64,000 nucleotides of DNA from Prostheceraeus crozeri (GCA_907163375.1 CAJQUW010014413.1:317501-381500), one strand, 5' to 3'. Numbered from the stretch's first letter, positions 46,556 to 58,560 are shown. The notes: generated by a model not told the origin, from the letters alone. Translations and numbers: made by a program.

Positions 46556-47324
46556 ACATTGTATCCACAACATGTCGATTCGATAGCATGAATTTTTTTT
46601 GAAGCATTTACATGGATTTCACTGAATTTTGGTACAATGTTTATTTCTTTGATAGAATGGTTTCTAAGAATTCGTCGCATAACGCAATTTTTTGGAATTC
46701 GTATGATATCATATTATTTTGACATGTACAGGCGTATTGTACATGTGATTTCATCATTCATATGAGATGGTCGAGGTGTTATGTCTGAATGTTATATGTG
46801 GTAATGTTATGTATGAATGCAATCTATGTCAGCTTCATGGAACTTGTAGTTTTCATTTTTTGGGGACTGATTGAGATATGTAACGTCCGCTACCTTAAAT
46901 CATGGACTGTAGGGACTTAAATAGATGCAAAACGTATCATATTAGATGAATTTCTAGCGTTATATTTGTGATTATATGAATGTCCAATGCCGTCTTCATA
47001 TGATGATTATCTTAGATAATATCTGCAATTAATGATGAAAAGTTTTTCGAACTGACAAATCGATGTAACGTCCGTTACCATAGACCCATTCTAAAATTTC
47101 AGCGTATATAGCCAGTAGTAGTGAACAGGATTTTTACACAATGAACTTATGCGTATGAATAAAATATCATGATAGTTTGAAGCCCGATAGAAACTGAATA
47201 AATCACTTTTTTCCTCTCAAAAAAGTGCAAATCTTTCGTTTGTAACGTCCGTTACCGTGTTTTGATCCTTATGTCATGATGATGTCTGATGATGACTTAT
47301 GTCATGATCATTGTTGAAAAGTTG

Positions 47325-47952
47325 ATTTGAAGCTTGAGAAAGTGTTTTTGAGAGGTAAAGTCTCTGCTCTTTTGTCAGAAGGACAGTCCGAACGGCTAGT
47401 TATCCGAAAAGTAGGCGTTCCCACACCACCGTTCCCTGGTGGAAAACTATTTTTTTCTCCCTTTCCAGAAAAGTTGGATCCGGTCAGAAAAGAGAGACAA
47501 GTATTCGAATAGATCGGATGATTATTCGCTTGGTAAGGAACGATCCTTATCTGTCTTCAGCCGAGTTAAGGAGTTCACTTCCACAGCCGACGAAGTTGCC
47601 ATAACAGTGATACGTCGCCTGAAAGTGAGCATTTCAAAAGTCGTAGAGACCATCAGGGATCGAAATGACCACCAACTACAGGAGCTTGAGGCTGAATTAG
47701 GCAATACAACATTGCCAAGCCATTTGTCACAGGAGCTGTGTAACTAATTCATTCAATGCTCAAACCGGCATGTGAACTTTGAAATGACCAGCTTGAATCC
47801 AATTGAAAATGTCTGGAGTCTGAAGTGCATGTGAGGCGATCAATTCTTCCTCGAGATGGTCTTTCTCGACTTGAAGCTTTGCTAAGGCAAGAGTGGGAGA
47901 GTTTAGATCAAGAATTAATCAGCCGCTTGATCAAAAGCATGTCTTCCCGGTG
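47325..47952 (+). pseudogene. degenerate Tc1-type transposase
   Basis: Out-of-frame pieces follow Tc1 order: an HTH-like 'GKVSALLSEGQSERLVIRKVGV', then 'DRMIIRLVRNDPYLSSAELR' (47512-47572, another frame), then 'NPIENVWSLK' (about 47800) and a C-terminal 'EWESLDQELISRLIKSM'. The central catalytic block with the first two Asp is mostly deleted. Confidence 0.7.
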
Positions 47953-48047
47953 AGGTTTCAAAATATTAGATACCACCAGCGAACGTTCCATGGGTTCTTT
48001 TAAGAGCCAACTGACTCTACAGAGCCACTGAGAAACAAGGAAAATTT

Positions 48048-49390
48048 TATTTCAATCTGTAAGTAATAACCTGTATCCTAGCGTACCTTTAGATAAGGCG
48101 TTAAAAGTAATGTCTGATTTCGCTAATATACAGTGGACTGAAATTGACAATTTGAATATCAGTATAGACAAATTCATGAAAATGCTGAGCTTCATTTCAC
48201 GCAATTATGAAATACCGCATGGTAACCAATATTTACAAATAAAAGATTGTATAATGGGTTCGCATTGCGCACCACCCTTTTCGATTATCTTTATGAATCA
48301 TATAGTAAAGAAAGCAATAAGTAAATTGAAAACTAGACGTAATTTTACGAATATCATATATATAGAAGATACACAGATGATTGCATCATTAGACCTATAG
48401 AATTGAATGAAAACACGTACGAAGATATTTTGGATACATTTAACTCTGTCGAAGAAAATATTCAATTCACGTTGGAGATCCCAAAAGAAAGAAAACTTAA
48501 CTTTCTAGACTTAACTATATGGATGGAACATAACAACGTTATGTACCAAATATATAGGCCTACAAACCGTTAGCTTCGGGTAACACCCTGAAAAAAGACA
48601 GCTAGCTACCTAAACATATAAAAGACAATTTTGTTAAACAAAGTATTGATGAAGTACGAAAACGATGTAGTCCTAATCTACCGGAACATCTTAAAACGCA
48701 ATCTGAAACTAAATGCATGGATAATCTTAAGTTGAATGATTATTCTAATACTGACATTAGAAAAGCAGAGATAAAATCTAATAAAAATAACAGTTATAAA
48801 ATCAATAGTAAAAGTAAATGCGCACTTAAATTGCCCTTCATTGATGATAGCTTGACTCGCAAAATTAATTATTTCATTCGAAAATACAAACTAGATGCAC
48901 GCTTTGTCAGCTTCGGTAACAAAAAAGTTGAAACACACTCTGAAAGAAAGAGACTCAGTAAATAAACATGAAAATTGCGTTGTTTGGCAGCTTCCACAAA
49001 AATATAAGTTTGATATTTCCTGCGTCGCATAGCAATTTACCTGCAAGATATGTAATTCCAAATGCATAGGAAAAACAACACATTCTTTTTATAACAGATA
49101 TAATGACCATAAGAACAGTATCAAGAACAAAAATGACATCATTGCGTTGTCAGAGCACAATAGAATTTGCGGTATGACTAATACAATAGATAATTTTACC
49201 ATTGATGTGCTGAAGTGTTTGTGTGATCCTGTAGAAACAAGTTTGGTGGAATCTCGTCTCATTGATTTTCATAAACCTTCATTGAACAGACGTCACGAGA
49301 CAACTGGAGGTTCAACAATTCACATATCGTAGCATCTCATTTACAGTTAACTGCCTTGAGAAAGGGTCAGGACCCGAAACGTTGACAACT
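48048..49390 (+). pseudogene. second Penelope-like element, RT and GIY-YIG remnants
   Basis: Plus-strand fragments: the RT core with 'CIMGSHCAPPFSIIFMNHIV' and a mutated active site 'IIYIEDTQMI' (normally YVDDT-like); 'NIQFTLEIPKERKLNFLDL' in another frame; a linker (48717-48965); then the GIY-YIG block 'FTCKICNSKCIGKTTHSFYNRYNDH' with stops, and a C-terminal 'LVESRLIDFHKPSLNRR' ending at 49332. The second catalytic Asp pair is degraded. The element differs from the PLE at 1.3-3.0 kb and is on the opposite strand. Confidence 0.75.
49351..49386 (+). ncRNA. degenerate hammerhead-like motif
   Basis: Just after the PLE coding remnant, GGGTC/GACCC forms a stem followed by GAAACGTTGAC, as in the right half of a hammerhead. 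The left box reads CTTGAGA instead of CTGATGA, so it is probably inactive. Confidence 0.4.
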
Positions 49391-49581
49391 CTGTATCTAT
49401 ACTTTATCTTTTACTGTGGTATAAATAGGGGGCCTACTTCGAGAGAGAATACTTTCGTTTTGAAAATTTCTTGGTTTCAACTTGTATTATGATTTATCTG
49501 CTAAATTTGTATCTGTAATGGACAAAATTTAGGTGCTTCACTTTTTATGATCATCACTGTATATACAGGTATTATTAAATC

Positions 49582-50181
49582 CACAGAATTAAATATTTTG
49601 TTTATCTGCTTCGGTTTGCTAGAAGTGTGATTAATACGAAATGGACGGCACATTGAGGAACCTATTAGGTGGGCAAAAAGGAATTCCTAATACCTTACAG
49701 AGATAGGAAAAAAGTCGTGCTTCGCTTGCGGATTAATGTGAGTTCCGGCAAAGTGCTTCGATTGCCAAAATTCCTTCAGATTCGAAGAATTCAGATCATT
49801 GCCCGCAAGTTTTCTCCCTAATGTTGGCCCTTCGGATCATTATTAAAAAAAGTAGCAGGCGTAAGAAAATTAATTCACTTGATGATCCTCTCCTCGGCAT
49901 TGCTCACTGTATAGTGCATACATTGAATCGAAGCCACGCATCGATGTGTGTTTTGGTGTGTGCGACGTGATATCACAGCAAGCACGCATCTCTCACTGGC
50001 TCTGTTGTCCTCTGCTGACAGCTTCTTGTTTGCCATTTCCAAATAGCAAGCGATACACGAATTATCCATCCGAGAAGGAGCAAGTTTTCTAATTCGGTGA
50101 TGTGCCATTTCAATATTAAGGTTACATACAATTCTTCCTTTCTAGGAAACCGAAGCGCGCGCAGATGAATCTAATTCTGTG
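49582..50181. mobile_element. hAT-type MITE, copy 1 (600 bp)
   Basis: The perfect 10-bp inverted ends CACAGAATTA/TAATTCTGTG are flanked by ATTAAATC duplicated exactly (49574-49581, 50182-50189). It is homologous over its length to 53212-53839. No coding capacity. Confidence 0.85.
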
Positions 50182-50189
50182 ATTAAATC

Positions 50190-51681
50190 TAATTTCAGAG
50201 CTTTTCAAAAATTCTGATTTTTGGTAGACATACAGGCCTGTATAGGCATGCACACAAATGACAAATTGTGGCCTTCATAAACTTGCTGACAAAGCACGCC
50301 AATGAAACTAAGTAATGGGAATTTATAGAATCACGTGATTAGATAATGAAGTAACCGAATGGACAGTTAGTTAACACAGTGATAATTTTTGAGTCGCTAA
50401 GCGACAAGGGATACCAATGGCCTAGAAATGAATAACATGTCATACGATGATATATGATACCAAGATTAATGAATAACGATCACCAATAGCCTCGAACAGA
50501 AACACAAAAAAACCACATGGCTAAGAGCGCGAAGAAAACACGTCCGACACCGCTGAACATGCAGTTTAGCTGATAAAGTTCAAATATACAAGTAATATAT
50601 GGAAATTATTGCTTTATTTGCTCATGTAGTCTTAGGTTTGAGCATCAATTCTGCAGTTTGTATGAAATATGTGTTATGTCTATAAACTTCGGAGTTTCCT
50701 GAACTTAAATTCTATGTGGACAACATGATGCTCAAACGCTGCACCAATTATAACATTCATCATGAGATTTGTTGACAATTTCATCATAGTTTCAGTCAAA
50801 AAGGTTAGAATAGCAGCATTATATCTGGCATCATCTCAAGCAAAAAATGAAGTCAACATAGGACAGCGTAAGGAAGAAACTCCAATTATCTCAATGACTC
50901 AATAGTTTCAAAAACTACAAATTACTTAAGCAGGCCTACAAACGCTTCTAAATCAGCTTTAAATAGATCTTGTAATCATTGAATAATGCAATAGGTACTA
51001 AATCGCAAATATGTGAAATGGTAGACCTGTCCTAAACTAAACACATGATAAATAGTCTGGACAAATGTGATAAATGATGTAGAAATACTGAAATGAAATA
51101 GTAATACATGTATGTGTATCAGAGAATGAAAATTTATCAGTCTAGAGTAGTCCACTAGTCGAGCATCAGATAATAGTCTATAGATTGCATGCAGTCATAG
51201 TCTCAATCGTATAGCATATATTGGATAGCAGTTATTATAAATACCGGTAGATATAAAGAAATTATTATTCGAGAAGGACTACTCGAATCAAATGATCAAT
51301 AAGTAGCTAGCACTCGTGCATGCTGAACATTTATTCCTTGGCTACTTTCATATAGGTTCAGAAAGGCCAAATCACTCCTGAAAGATCCTTTTGATTCATT
51401 TTGTTCTCCATCGGTTATGAATGGGCTTGCGAAGAATAAAGCACATTTCATTGAAATAGAAGTGACCTTCTAAAAAGTCGCAACATGGTTACCAAAGAGA
51501 GCCTTTCATTACAATCAAACAATAATTTGCAAAAACTGCTACCACTCTATTAAACAATAGAATAAATGCTACCACTCTATTGTCTCCAAGGCAATTCTTG
51601 CAGAAATTGACCACCAAAGCAGCATGCGATGAGCATCAGCAAATGCACTGAAAGTTGTGCAGTTAAAGTATATAACCTGAC
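50190..51681. other. gene-free stretch upstream of the MFS gene
   Basis: AT-rich with no recognisable frames. A TATATAA-like word lies just before the MFS start codon at about 51669-51675, too close to serve as its TATA box. Confidence 0.45.
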
Positions 51682-52880
51682 ATGGATCTCATTTATCCCT
51701 CTCGCAAAATTCAAATTTCTCTAATTTGCATCTTGACTGTCATCGCTTACCTCATGGAAATTGGAATAAGTGGTCCATTCTCAATACAAACGTTATTACT
51801 CAATGACAATTCCTCAGATACTTCAAACAATCCCATCAATCTCACCGACTATGAATACGAATTATTTGTGGGATTACCGTATTTTGTCGCCATTTTACCG
51901 ACGATTTGTGGAGGATTCTTCATAGATAGCTTCGGAATGTCTAATTGTGTTGTCATCTTCGGCTTCTGTTGTCTGGTTGGCATGATGGTTGAATCATTTG
52001 GAGCTTCAATATCCTTAGCACATTCTTTCACAGTCGCCTGTTTGATCACTGGCGAATGTATCTTCATTATTGGATTCTGTGAACTGCTGACAGTACGTGA
52101 TGTACCTGTGAATTACTTTGACAACAGATGGAAGTCCATTGTGGCTGGTATACTGATGGCGTCTGGCAAAATAGGCAAAATGACCTCCAATTTGCTTTCA
52201 CCACGTTTTGCCATTGCATTTGGTGCTTTGGGTCTCTTCTGGTTATTGGTAGGGCTTTTGCTACTTCTAGTGGTGTGCGCATCCGCTATCTGCGCGTTGT
52301 CAAGAATGTCCGAGAGTTTCAAGCATTCGGAAGAGTCACGAAGAGATTTAAAGCTTTCATCATCCCTCGGAGATATCCCGAAATTGGATATTTTGCGATC
52401 TTACCAAACTGAGTATTGGTTGCTCTTCATTGAGGCAATATGTTTGAGAACAATGTATGTTACCATGACATGTAATTCAATCGAAATTCATCAAATTCTG
52501 TTCAATGTACCAATAATTGCAGTTTCGTATAGTGTGACACTTGGTAGCGTCATCAATATGTTGATCTCATTGATATTCGGATGTTTGGCTGGATATACCA
52601 ACCACAGTCTTCTCTATGGCATGTTCGGATGTGGTGCTGGATTATTTGCATCATTAATCTTAATGCTGCAATTGATCAATCCTCTTTTCGCTTACATTTT
52701 CTTTGGATTTTGTGATGGTATATTTAACACCTGCGTTCTGCCGACTATCAAAGAATACGTGCCACCCAAGTTTTCAGGAATAGCTATTTCACTCATCATT
52801 GTAAGCGGTTGTGGCTCCGTATCAACTTTATCTCTCGTATTTAGTGCTATTTTGGCGGACGGAAAACGAAACGCTACAAA

Positions 52881-54518
52881 CAGAGGCGTCGCGACCGGGG
52901 GTGTGTGGGCGACCGTAACACCCCCCAATATGAAATTATTAAAAGATTCAGGTAAAATGAGAAATGTCAGGTAAACCGCCGGTTTCCCGGCGATTCAGCT
53001 CCAATATTCACTGCCGTTGTTCTTAGCCACAAAAACACGTCTTGTCACAAAAACAATTCATAATGTCGGGAAATTCTTACCCTTTCTAGACACCAGAAAG
53101 TATATGGTTAGTTGCTGTCGATGATATTGATTTGTCACGCGAAAGCGGTCAAACATAGCGCGCTGAAAACGACCTCTACCCGGGATGACTGTATATGCGA
53201 GCAGGAGGAACCACAGAATTAAATATTTTGTTTATCTGCTTCGGTTTGCTAGAAGTGTGATTAATGAATGTGATAGAAGAATGTGATGGAAGGCACATTG
53301 AGGAACCTATTAGGTGGGCAAAAAGGAATTCCTTATACCTTACAGAGATAGGAAAAAAGTGATTAATGTGAATGTGAGGATTATAAGGATTAATATGAGT
53401 TCCAGCAAAGTGCTTCGATTGCCAAAATTCCTTCAGATTCGAAGAATTCAGATCATTGCCCACACGTTTTCTCCATAATATTGGCCCTTCCGATCATTAT
53501 TAAAGAAAGTAGCAGGCGTACGAAAATTAGTTCACTTGATGATCCTCTCCTCGGCATTGCTCACTGTATGGTGCATACATTGAATGGAAGCCACGCATCG
53601 ATGTGTGTTTTGGTGTGTGCGAGGAGTGATATCACAGCACGCACGCATCTCTCACTGGCTCTGTTGTCCTCTGCTGACAGCTTATTGTTTGCCATTTCCA
53701 ATAGCAAGCGATACACGAATTATCCATTCGAGAAGGAGCAAGTTGTCTAATTCTGTGATGTACCATTTCGATATTAAGGTTACATATAACTCTTCCTTTC
53801 TAGGAAACCGAAGCGCGCGCAGATGAATCTAATTCTGTGGGAGGAACAGTCGCCTCGCATTTTCTTAAAAATTGGAACATAAGGCGATGTGAGTTAGCTC
53901 TGCTAAATTTAAAATATCTAAGTGCAATTGAAATGTAATTCCAGTACCCTACCTATAATGTGGCCAGTGAATATTGGCACTGAATCACCTGACGCTGAAA
54001 CGCCTGCAACTCATTCTGCCTAGCTGTGTAGTGTATATTTAGCCGTTGATTCATATAAGTTCTGGCTATTGCGTTGTCCGTTGAGGAGATGACGTCATCT
54101 CTACGGTGGATTTCATCGAACCTTCCTCATACCGCGTCAGTCACACGCGCACCGCGGAAAGCGCACGGTATGAATAAGGCACACCGTCCTCTCTGTGCGT
54201 AGAAGTTTATTGTTAACAGCGTGTTAACTTTCTCGATGCAAACACCATCGAAAATTTCCTTAGCAGTCGAGACTACTCAATATGAATAATATTCGTATGA
54301 ACCACCAATTAAATTATTTTTCATTTATAGGCGTCATTTCCGGCCGATTAGATGACTAGGTACCTCTTCTGCAGGATATAATCATGAAACATGTTGGAAT
54401 GTGTGTGTGAGTATGCGTGTGTGCAATAGTCAGGTAAATTTTGGTTCTTAGTTGTAAATCAGGTAAAATTTAGCAAACACCCCCCCCCCCCAATGATGTG
54501 TCCTTAGCGACGCCTCTG
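52881..54518. mobile_element. hAT-type element inserted in the MFS gene (1638 bp)
   Basis: The inverted ends CAGAGGCGTCGC are perfect over 12 bp. GCTACAAA is duplicated exactly (52873-52880, 54519-54526). Both ends carry a C-rich AACACCCCCCAA-like word next to an AGGTAAA word. No transposase is visible, and 628 bp of the length is a nested MITE. The TIR is shared with 41444-42818. Confidence 0.92.
53212..53839. mobile_element. hAT-type MITE, copy 2 (628 bp), nested
   Basis: Ends CACAGAATTA/TAATTCTGTG with an exact GGAGGAAC duplication (53204-53211, 53840-53847). It matches copy 1 at 49582 apart from small insertions, for example around 53268-53290 and 53360-53395. It lies inside the larger hAT element, so it is the younger of the two. 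Confidence 0.9.
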
Positions 54519-54710
54519 GCTACAAAGGATCAATGGATCACTTGTGTAACTATTGTAACAGTTATAACGGCCATAGCACTATGCTGTAATATTGCTCTGT
54601 TAGCCCGTTCTCAAGATGCATGTGTTGTTCTTGGGAAATTGTTTCATTGCAAATGCAAAGATGACGACGAAAAACTGAAATCAATGTCTCCAAACTTGAC
54701 AGAAAAATAA

Positions 54711-56760
54711 ATCTCTGACTTCACACTGCATCTGGAATGAATAGCAGTCGATTTTCAGTGGATGCGGAAACGGAACCGAAAATGGATTAAGATAGAGTAC
54801 TTCCGCTTCTAATGCAATTCATGTAGAGCAACAATAGAATACCAATGTAGTGAGAATACCCTGCCTAAGTTTGTCAGAAAACTAAGTGACATCAAAGTTC
54901 TTAGAAGCTTATCAACTTTTTGAACAAGCTTCTTTTCACGTGGTTTCGTACACCGAGTTTATTGATTATTGTTTTGTTTTATGATTTGTTGTCCACGTTT
55001 CAGAATATTGTCTTGTCACTCAAAATATTGTTTTAATTGTCAAAATATTCTTTCTTTCTATTGGTTTCTATTCTTTTGGTCGTTATAGTGGTCTGACTCC
55101 ATTTTTGTCATCTTCGAGGAGTTTATTGTTTGTATTTAACGCTGATTTTTCTACCTGTGTTTTGAATTTTTTGTTAAATGAAAAAATATGTAGAGAGGAA
55201 ATGAACATTGGATACAACTACAAGAGAGAAGAAATGGGTCAGTATTATGGAAACACTGTAAAAACACCAGAAATCTGCAATGAATGTGAGGAGTGTGCAT
55301 TACAATAACACCATGGAAAGACAGATAGTATAGAAGCGGTTAACATGAGGAACAGTTCATAAAACTCAACATCAATCGTGCATGCAAAAGCAGAGTGGAA
55401 TCAAGCAAGTGTATCAGTTGCCTATTTTAAAAAAATAATTTTCAACACTGAACTATGCTGTGACCTAATTTCTATCTCTTTAATTTTTGTGACGCCTGTG
55501 CTTGAACTTCTATGATTTTAAATAATTTAGAAATACATATATACACATGAATAACAGGATTTGTTTTAATGTTTATGTATCCGGTACTAAGTGATCAGGC
55601 CAGAACGGCGGAATCGGTTTTGACATCATAACTTCGTGCGTTAAAGGTCTATCTTATAGGTACTATCAAAGCGACTAACACCACATGCAGCACTACCAAC
55701 ATTGTACACGCTCTTCAATTCTAAAATTCCTCTTTTTTGTATTTTGGTGAAACAGGAAGGTCAGAGATGGTCGGGTAAACACTGATGATATATGTTGTTT
55801 GTAATCGATGTTGCGACATTTAAGCCCATAATTCATGTCGATAATGCCGGCGTAATCAATAAATGAATGAACAACAAAGCTAATACCGAATCGATTGATT
55901 GTACAACTAATGAGAAACTATTCATTTTGCACAGAACTCACTCTTGCGAAAAGTAGCTGAATTCCGAAAAGTGCGCACTGGATGAAATGGGTCACCGTCC
56001 TCGTTACCTGGAAAAAATAATCACTGATGTAACTACATGTACAATGTACATGTAGCAAATGTTTTGCTATCTGTCACGAAAATTTCTAGAAACCAAATAG
56101 AGTGAGCGATGTGGATAAACTACGAAAAATCTGAGTTTCTCGGAGGTATAAGAGCTTCATCGAAAATTAACAAAATGTTAATGCGAGGTGAACATGATCT
56201 ACAGGGCCTATATTAGAAACAAGTGAATGTCAAGTTACATGATAAGATCTTTAGGTCCTTTGTAACCAAACATGCAACAAATTGGAGATTCTATCCTATG
56301 ATACAAAAGACAGCCTGATGACAGTTGTTGGATTCAACTTCCTCTAGAAATGATAATATCTGATCATTGAAAACAATATGATTTCTAGATTACAAACTGT
56401 AGAGCCAAAATTCCAATTATAAAGCTAAAGAACTGAAGGTATGGCTATCTCTATGTGCAAACTCACAGATATTGTAAATGAGATGTTAACAAAGCAATTA
56501 CAATGCATCAAATCATTCCATAAAGGAATTATGTGTGGAAAGAAAATGACAGTGAAACCAGAACAAAATAGTCGATAATCACTCTCGCCGGAATTGAAAA
56601 TGCTTTCATACTATTTCAACAATTTCACATAATATCAATTATGCTAAAATTCTCTGACGATCGTCTTTCCTACTTGCAATGTGAGGGTTGAATCGCCAAC
56701 TTGCGTACCACTGCTACATATAGGCCTGCAAAATATATTCAAATACACGAGCTTTCAAAT
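54711..56760. other. gene-free stretch
   Basis: Possible 3' UTR of the MFS gene at the left, otherwise short chance frames. It includes a 23-bp perfect palindrome at 56033-56055. Confidence 0.45.
56033..56055. repeat. 23-bp perfect palindrome
   Basis: CTACATGTACA and its inverse TGTACATGTAG around a single A. Confidence 0.7.
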
Positions 56761-57197
56761 CAGGGATGCGGAGTCCTATCATTTTGAAATGATGAATCCC
56801 TCCGGGGGTTGATAGGATTCCGGCTTTTGATAGGACTCCGACTCCGTTTGGCCAGTATACATAGCCTAGTTTTTTAAAAAAAACTAGTAGGCCTAACCTA
56901 CATCATAGATCATTATAGCCTTACTTGAACCTATCTTTAGTGATCATTGCTGTATCAATTATCATCATTTTCGATGAAAGTTTATCAAATGTCGCTTTAA
57001 GTTAGATGCATACGACTCGGCTCCTCCCATCTTGTTGATGTGTGCTTCACACGGTTTTTCTCCGGTCTCTACCAGGCAGAAAAAATCCCCATCCTTCAAA
57101 AAAAATATGAATACACTTTCGATTTTAATATGCGCTTTGGAGGAACCATCACACAAGATTAACGTTTGGGTAAGAGGTAATGTTCTCAAACAAACTA
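56761..57197 (-). mobile_element. BED-finger hAT derivative, copy B (truncated by Tc1)
   Basis: It starts CAGGGATGCGGAGTCC and follows copy A (12228-12938) closely up to CAAACTA, where the Tc1-like element begins. The minus frame 56965-57210 keeps 'CLVETGEKPCEAHINKM' and 'SNLKRHLINFHRK', the Cys and His halves of a BED-type zinc finger that binds DNA in hAT transposases. The first Met of this frame lies just inside the Tc1 end. Confidence 0.8.
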
Positions 57198-58560
57198 CAG
57201 TCCGTTTCATAAAAAGTGGATCATCCTAAAATTTGACTAAATAAAACATAAGTATGATACAGAAAGCATTTTTCATGTTATTTCATGTCCCTAATGTATT
57301 TAAATGTCCTTATATAATCTGATAAGCTATGATGCAGTAACGGTTCTTAAGAAGCTAATATTTTGTGGCCCTACCCTTATTGTCAATGACATTACCAATT
57401 CGTTTAGGCATTGATTCGATGATATCGTTGATTTTTGACTGATCTAACTTTCTCCACTCTCTTTTTAGCAGTGACGTAAGTTGTGATACGCCATCTGTAG
57501 GTAGCAGTGAACGACGAACGTTACGTTTTAGAATACTCCATACATTTTCTATGGGATTCAGATCAGGAGAACGAGCTGGTCAAGATGATGTCCTAAGCCC
57601 TAATTGAGACTTGCATAAGTTGACTCTACTACTCCTGTGACACGTAGCATTATCATCCATAAATAACCAAGTCGATGGATCACCAAGTTGATCTGTCATT
57701 TGGCCAATGTTCATTCGTAAAACATTCACATAGCGTTCAGAATTCATGGTTCCTTGCTGTATGTGAGGTTCAGAGCAGCCATTGGTCCAAATGCCAGCCC
57801 AAATCAGTAGAGTCGCACCACCTTGTACCCGGGGACGATGTAAATGTCTCGGAATTTCCTGATCAGATTTTATCCATAATCTCAATCGACCATCACTATC
57901 CTTCAGACGGACTGATGCCTCATCAGACCAGACAACCCGATCCCATTGATTTCGCCAGTGACAATGACTCATTGCCCATCTGAGACGTTTTTTTGTATGC
58001 TGATCTGATAATTCGATCTGAGAGGGCCTCTTACAGCTCTTGAAATTCGACTCAATAAGTCTTCTACGAATAGTGGACTTAGAAATAGACGAGTCTAGTG
58101 CAGCCATCTCAGTTAACGAGAGACTTGGATCAACTTTAACAAATCTCAAAATTAGGCGGTCTCTACGTTTGGATGTTTTGCGTGGACGGCCAGAGCCCTC
58201 TTTACGACAGAGTCGAAAATCATCATTATGCCATCGATGCACATTTGTGTAAGGGACATTTAGTCGCTTGCTTGTTGCTCGCAAAGAAAACCCTAGTTCT
58301 AGCAAGGCTGACACTTTGCCTTTTGTGAATGCGATCTCGTTATTGTTCATTTGTGCTTTGTATTGTTTTCAACTGGTAAGAGATAGATTTCTAGCTGAAA
58401 GCAATCAGGAGTGCTGCCAACACCACCGCAACGAGGTCAGGAAGCTATGGAACATGAAGTCCAGTTAATCACATGTAGCAGTTACATCATTGTTGATGAA
58501 TAATGGTGCTATACTGGCTCTGATTGACAGTAGTAACAAAAGGTCCAGAATAAACACAGC
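57198..58560 (-). mobile_element. Tc1/mariner-type transposon, 5' end missing
   Basis: One end, CAGTCCGTTTCATAAAAAG, abuts a TA that belongs to the hAT copy (copy A reads CAAACTAGTAC at the same point). This proves insertion at TA. The matching inverted end is not found before the satellite array starts near 58560, so the other terminus has been lost. Confidence 0.75.
57355..58350 (-). pseudogene. Tc1-like transposase with a single nonsense codon
   Basis: The 332-codon frame is open except for one TGA at 57580, in 'RTSS*PARSPDL', where relatives have Trp. N-terminal paired helix-turn-helix ('KGKVSALLELGFSLRATSKRL'; 'RKTSKRRDRLILRFVK'), then the DDE core: 'RVVWSDEASV', 'WLFMDDNATCHRS' and 'RSPDLNPIENVW'. 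The C-terminus ends 'GNVIDNKGRATKY'. Such enzymes cut and paste at TA. The length matches intact Tc1 transposases of about 340 residues. The stop removes the last catalytic acidic residue. Confidence 0.88.

Larger units (their letters stand above)
44817..47256 (+). mobile_element. remains of a DNA transposon with repeated palindromic sites
   Basis: A transposase fragment (46055-46555) is flanked on both sides by copies of TGTAACGTCCGTTACC: two to the left and three to the right. The left group is separated from the ORF by a younger 729-bp MITE. Borders and terminal repeats of the whole element were not found. I know the transposase pattern from other invertebrate genomes but cannot name a superfamily. 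Confidence 0.55.
44833..47256 (+). repeat. five copies of a 16-bp palindromic motif
   Basis: The motif TGTAACGTCCGTTACC, whose core GTAACG-TC-CGTTAC is a perfect two-fold palindrome, occurs at 44833-44848, 45001-45016 (CT for CC), 46879-46894 (GC for GT), 47064-47079 and 47241-47256. All share the same outer T...C orientation. I saw no further copy elsewhere in the window. Such arrays are typical transposase or repressor binding sites. Confidence 0.85.
51682..54710 (+). pseudogene. MFS transporter (MFSD1-like), interrupted by a hAT element
   Basis: Coding parts are 51682-52880 and 54527-54710. Removing the insertion and one 8-bp duplication gives 1383 bp in frame, a 460-residue single-exon protein. 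It shows a first helix near residues 10-30, an acidic/N-glycosylation-prone loop ('NDNSSDTSNNPINLT'), the 'GGFFIDSFG' motif of MFS loop 2-3, a short central loop with basic residues, and about 12 helices in all. The arrangement resembles MFSD1, a lysosomal transporter, but the call is tentative; SLC43-type carriers are alternatives. The insertion falls between helices 11 and 12. As it stands the frame runs 31 codons into the transposon and loses the last helix and the cytosolic tail. Confidence 0.7.

Noticed and set aside
52881..52974. C-terminal residues 401-430 of the MFS frame as genuine protein
   Set aside because: They are translated transposon terminus; the true continuation resumes at 54527 after the right target duplication.
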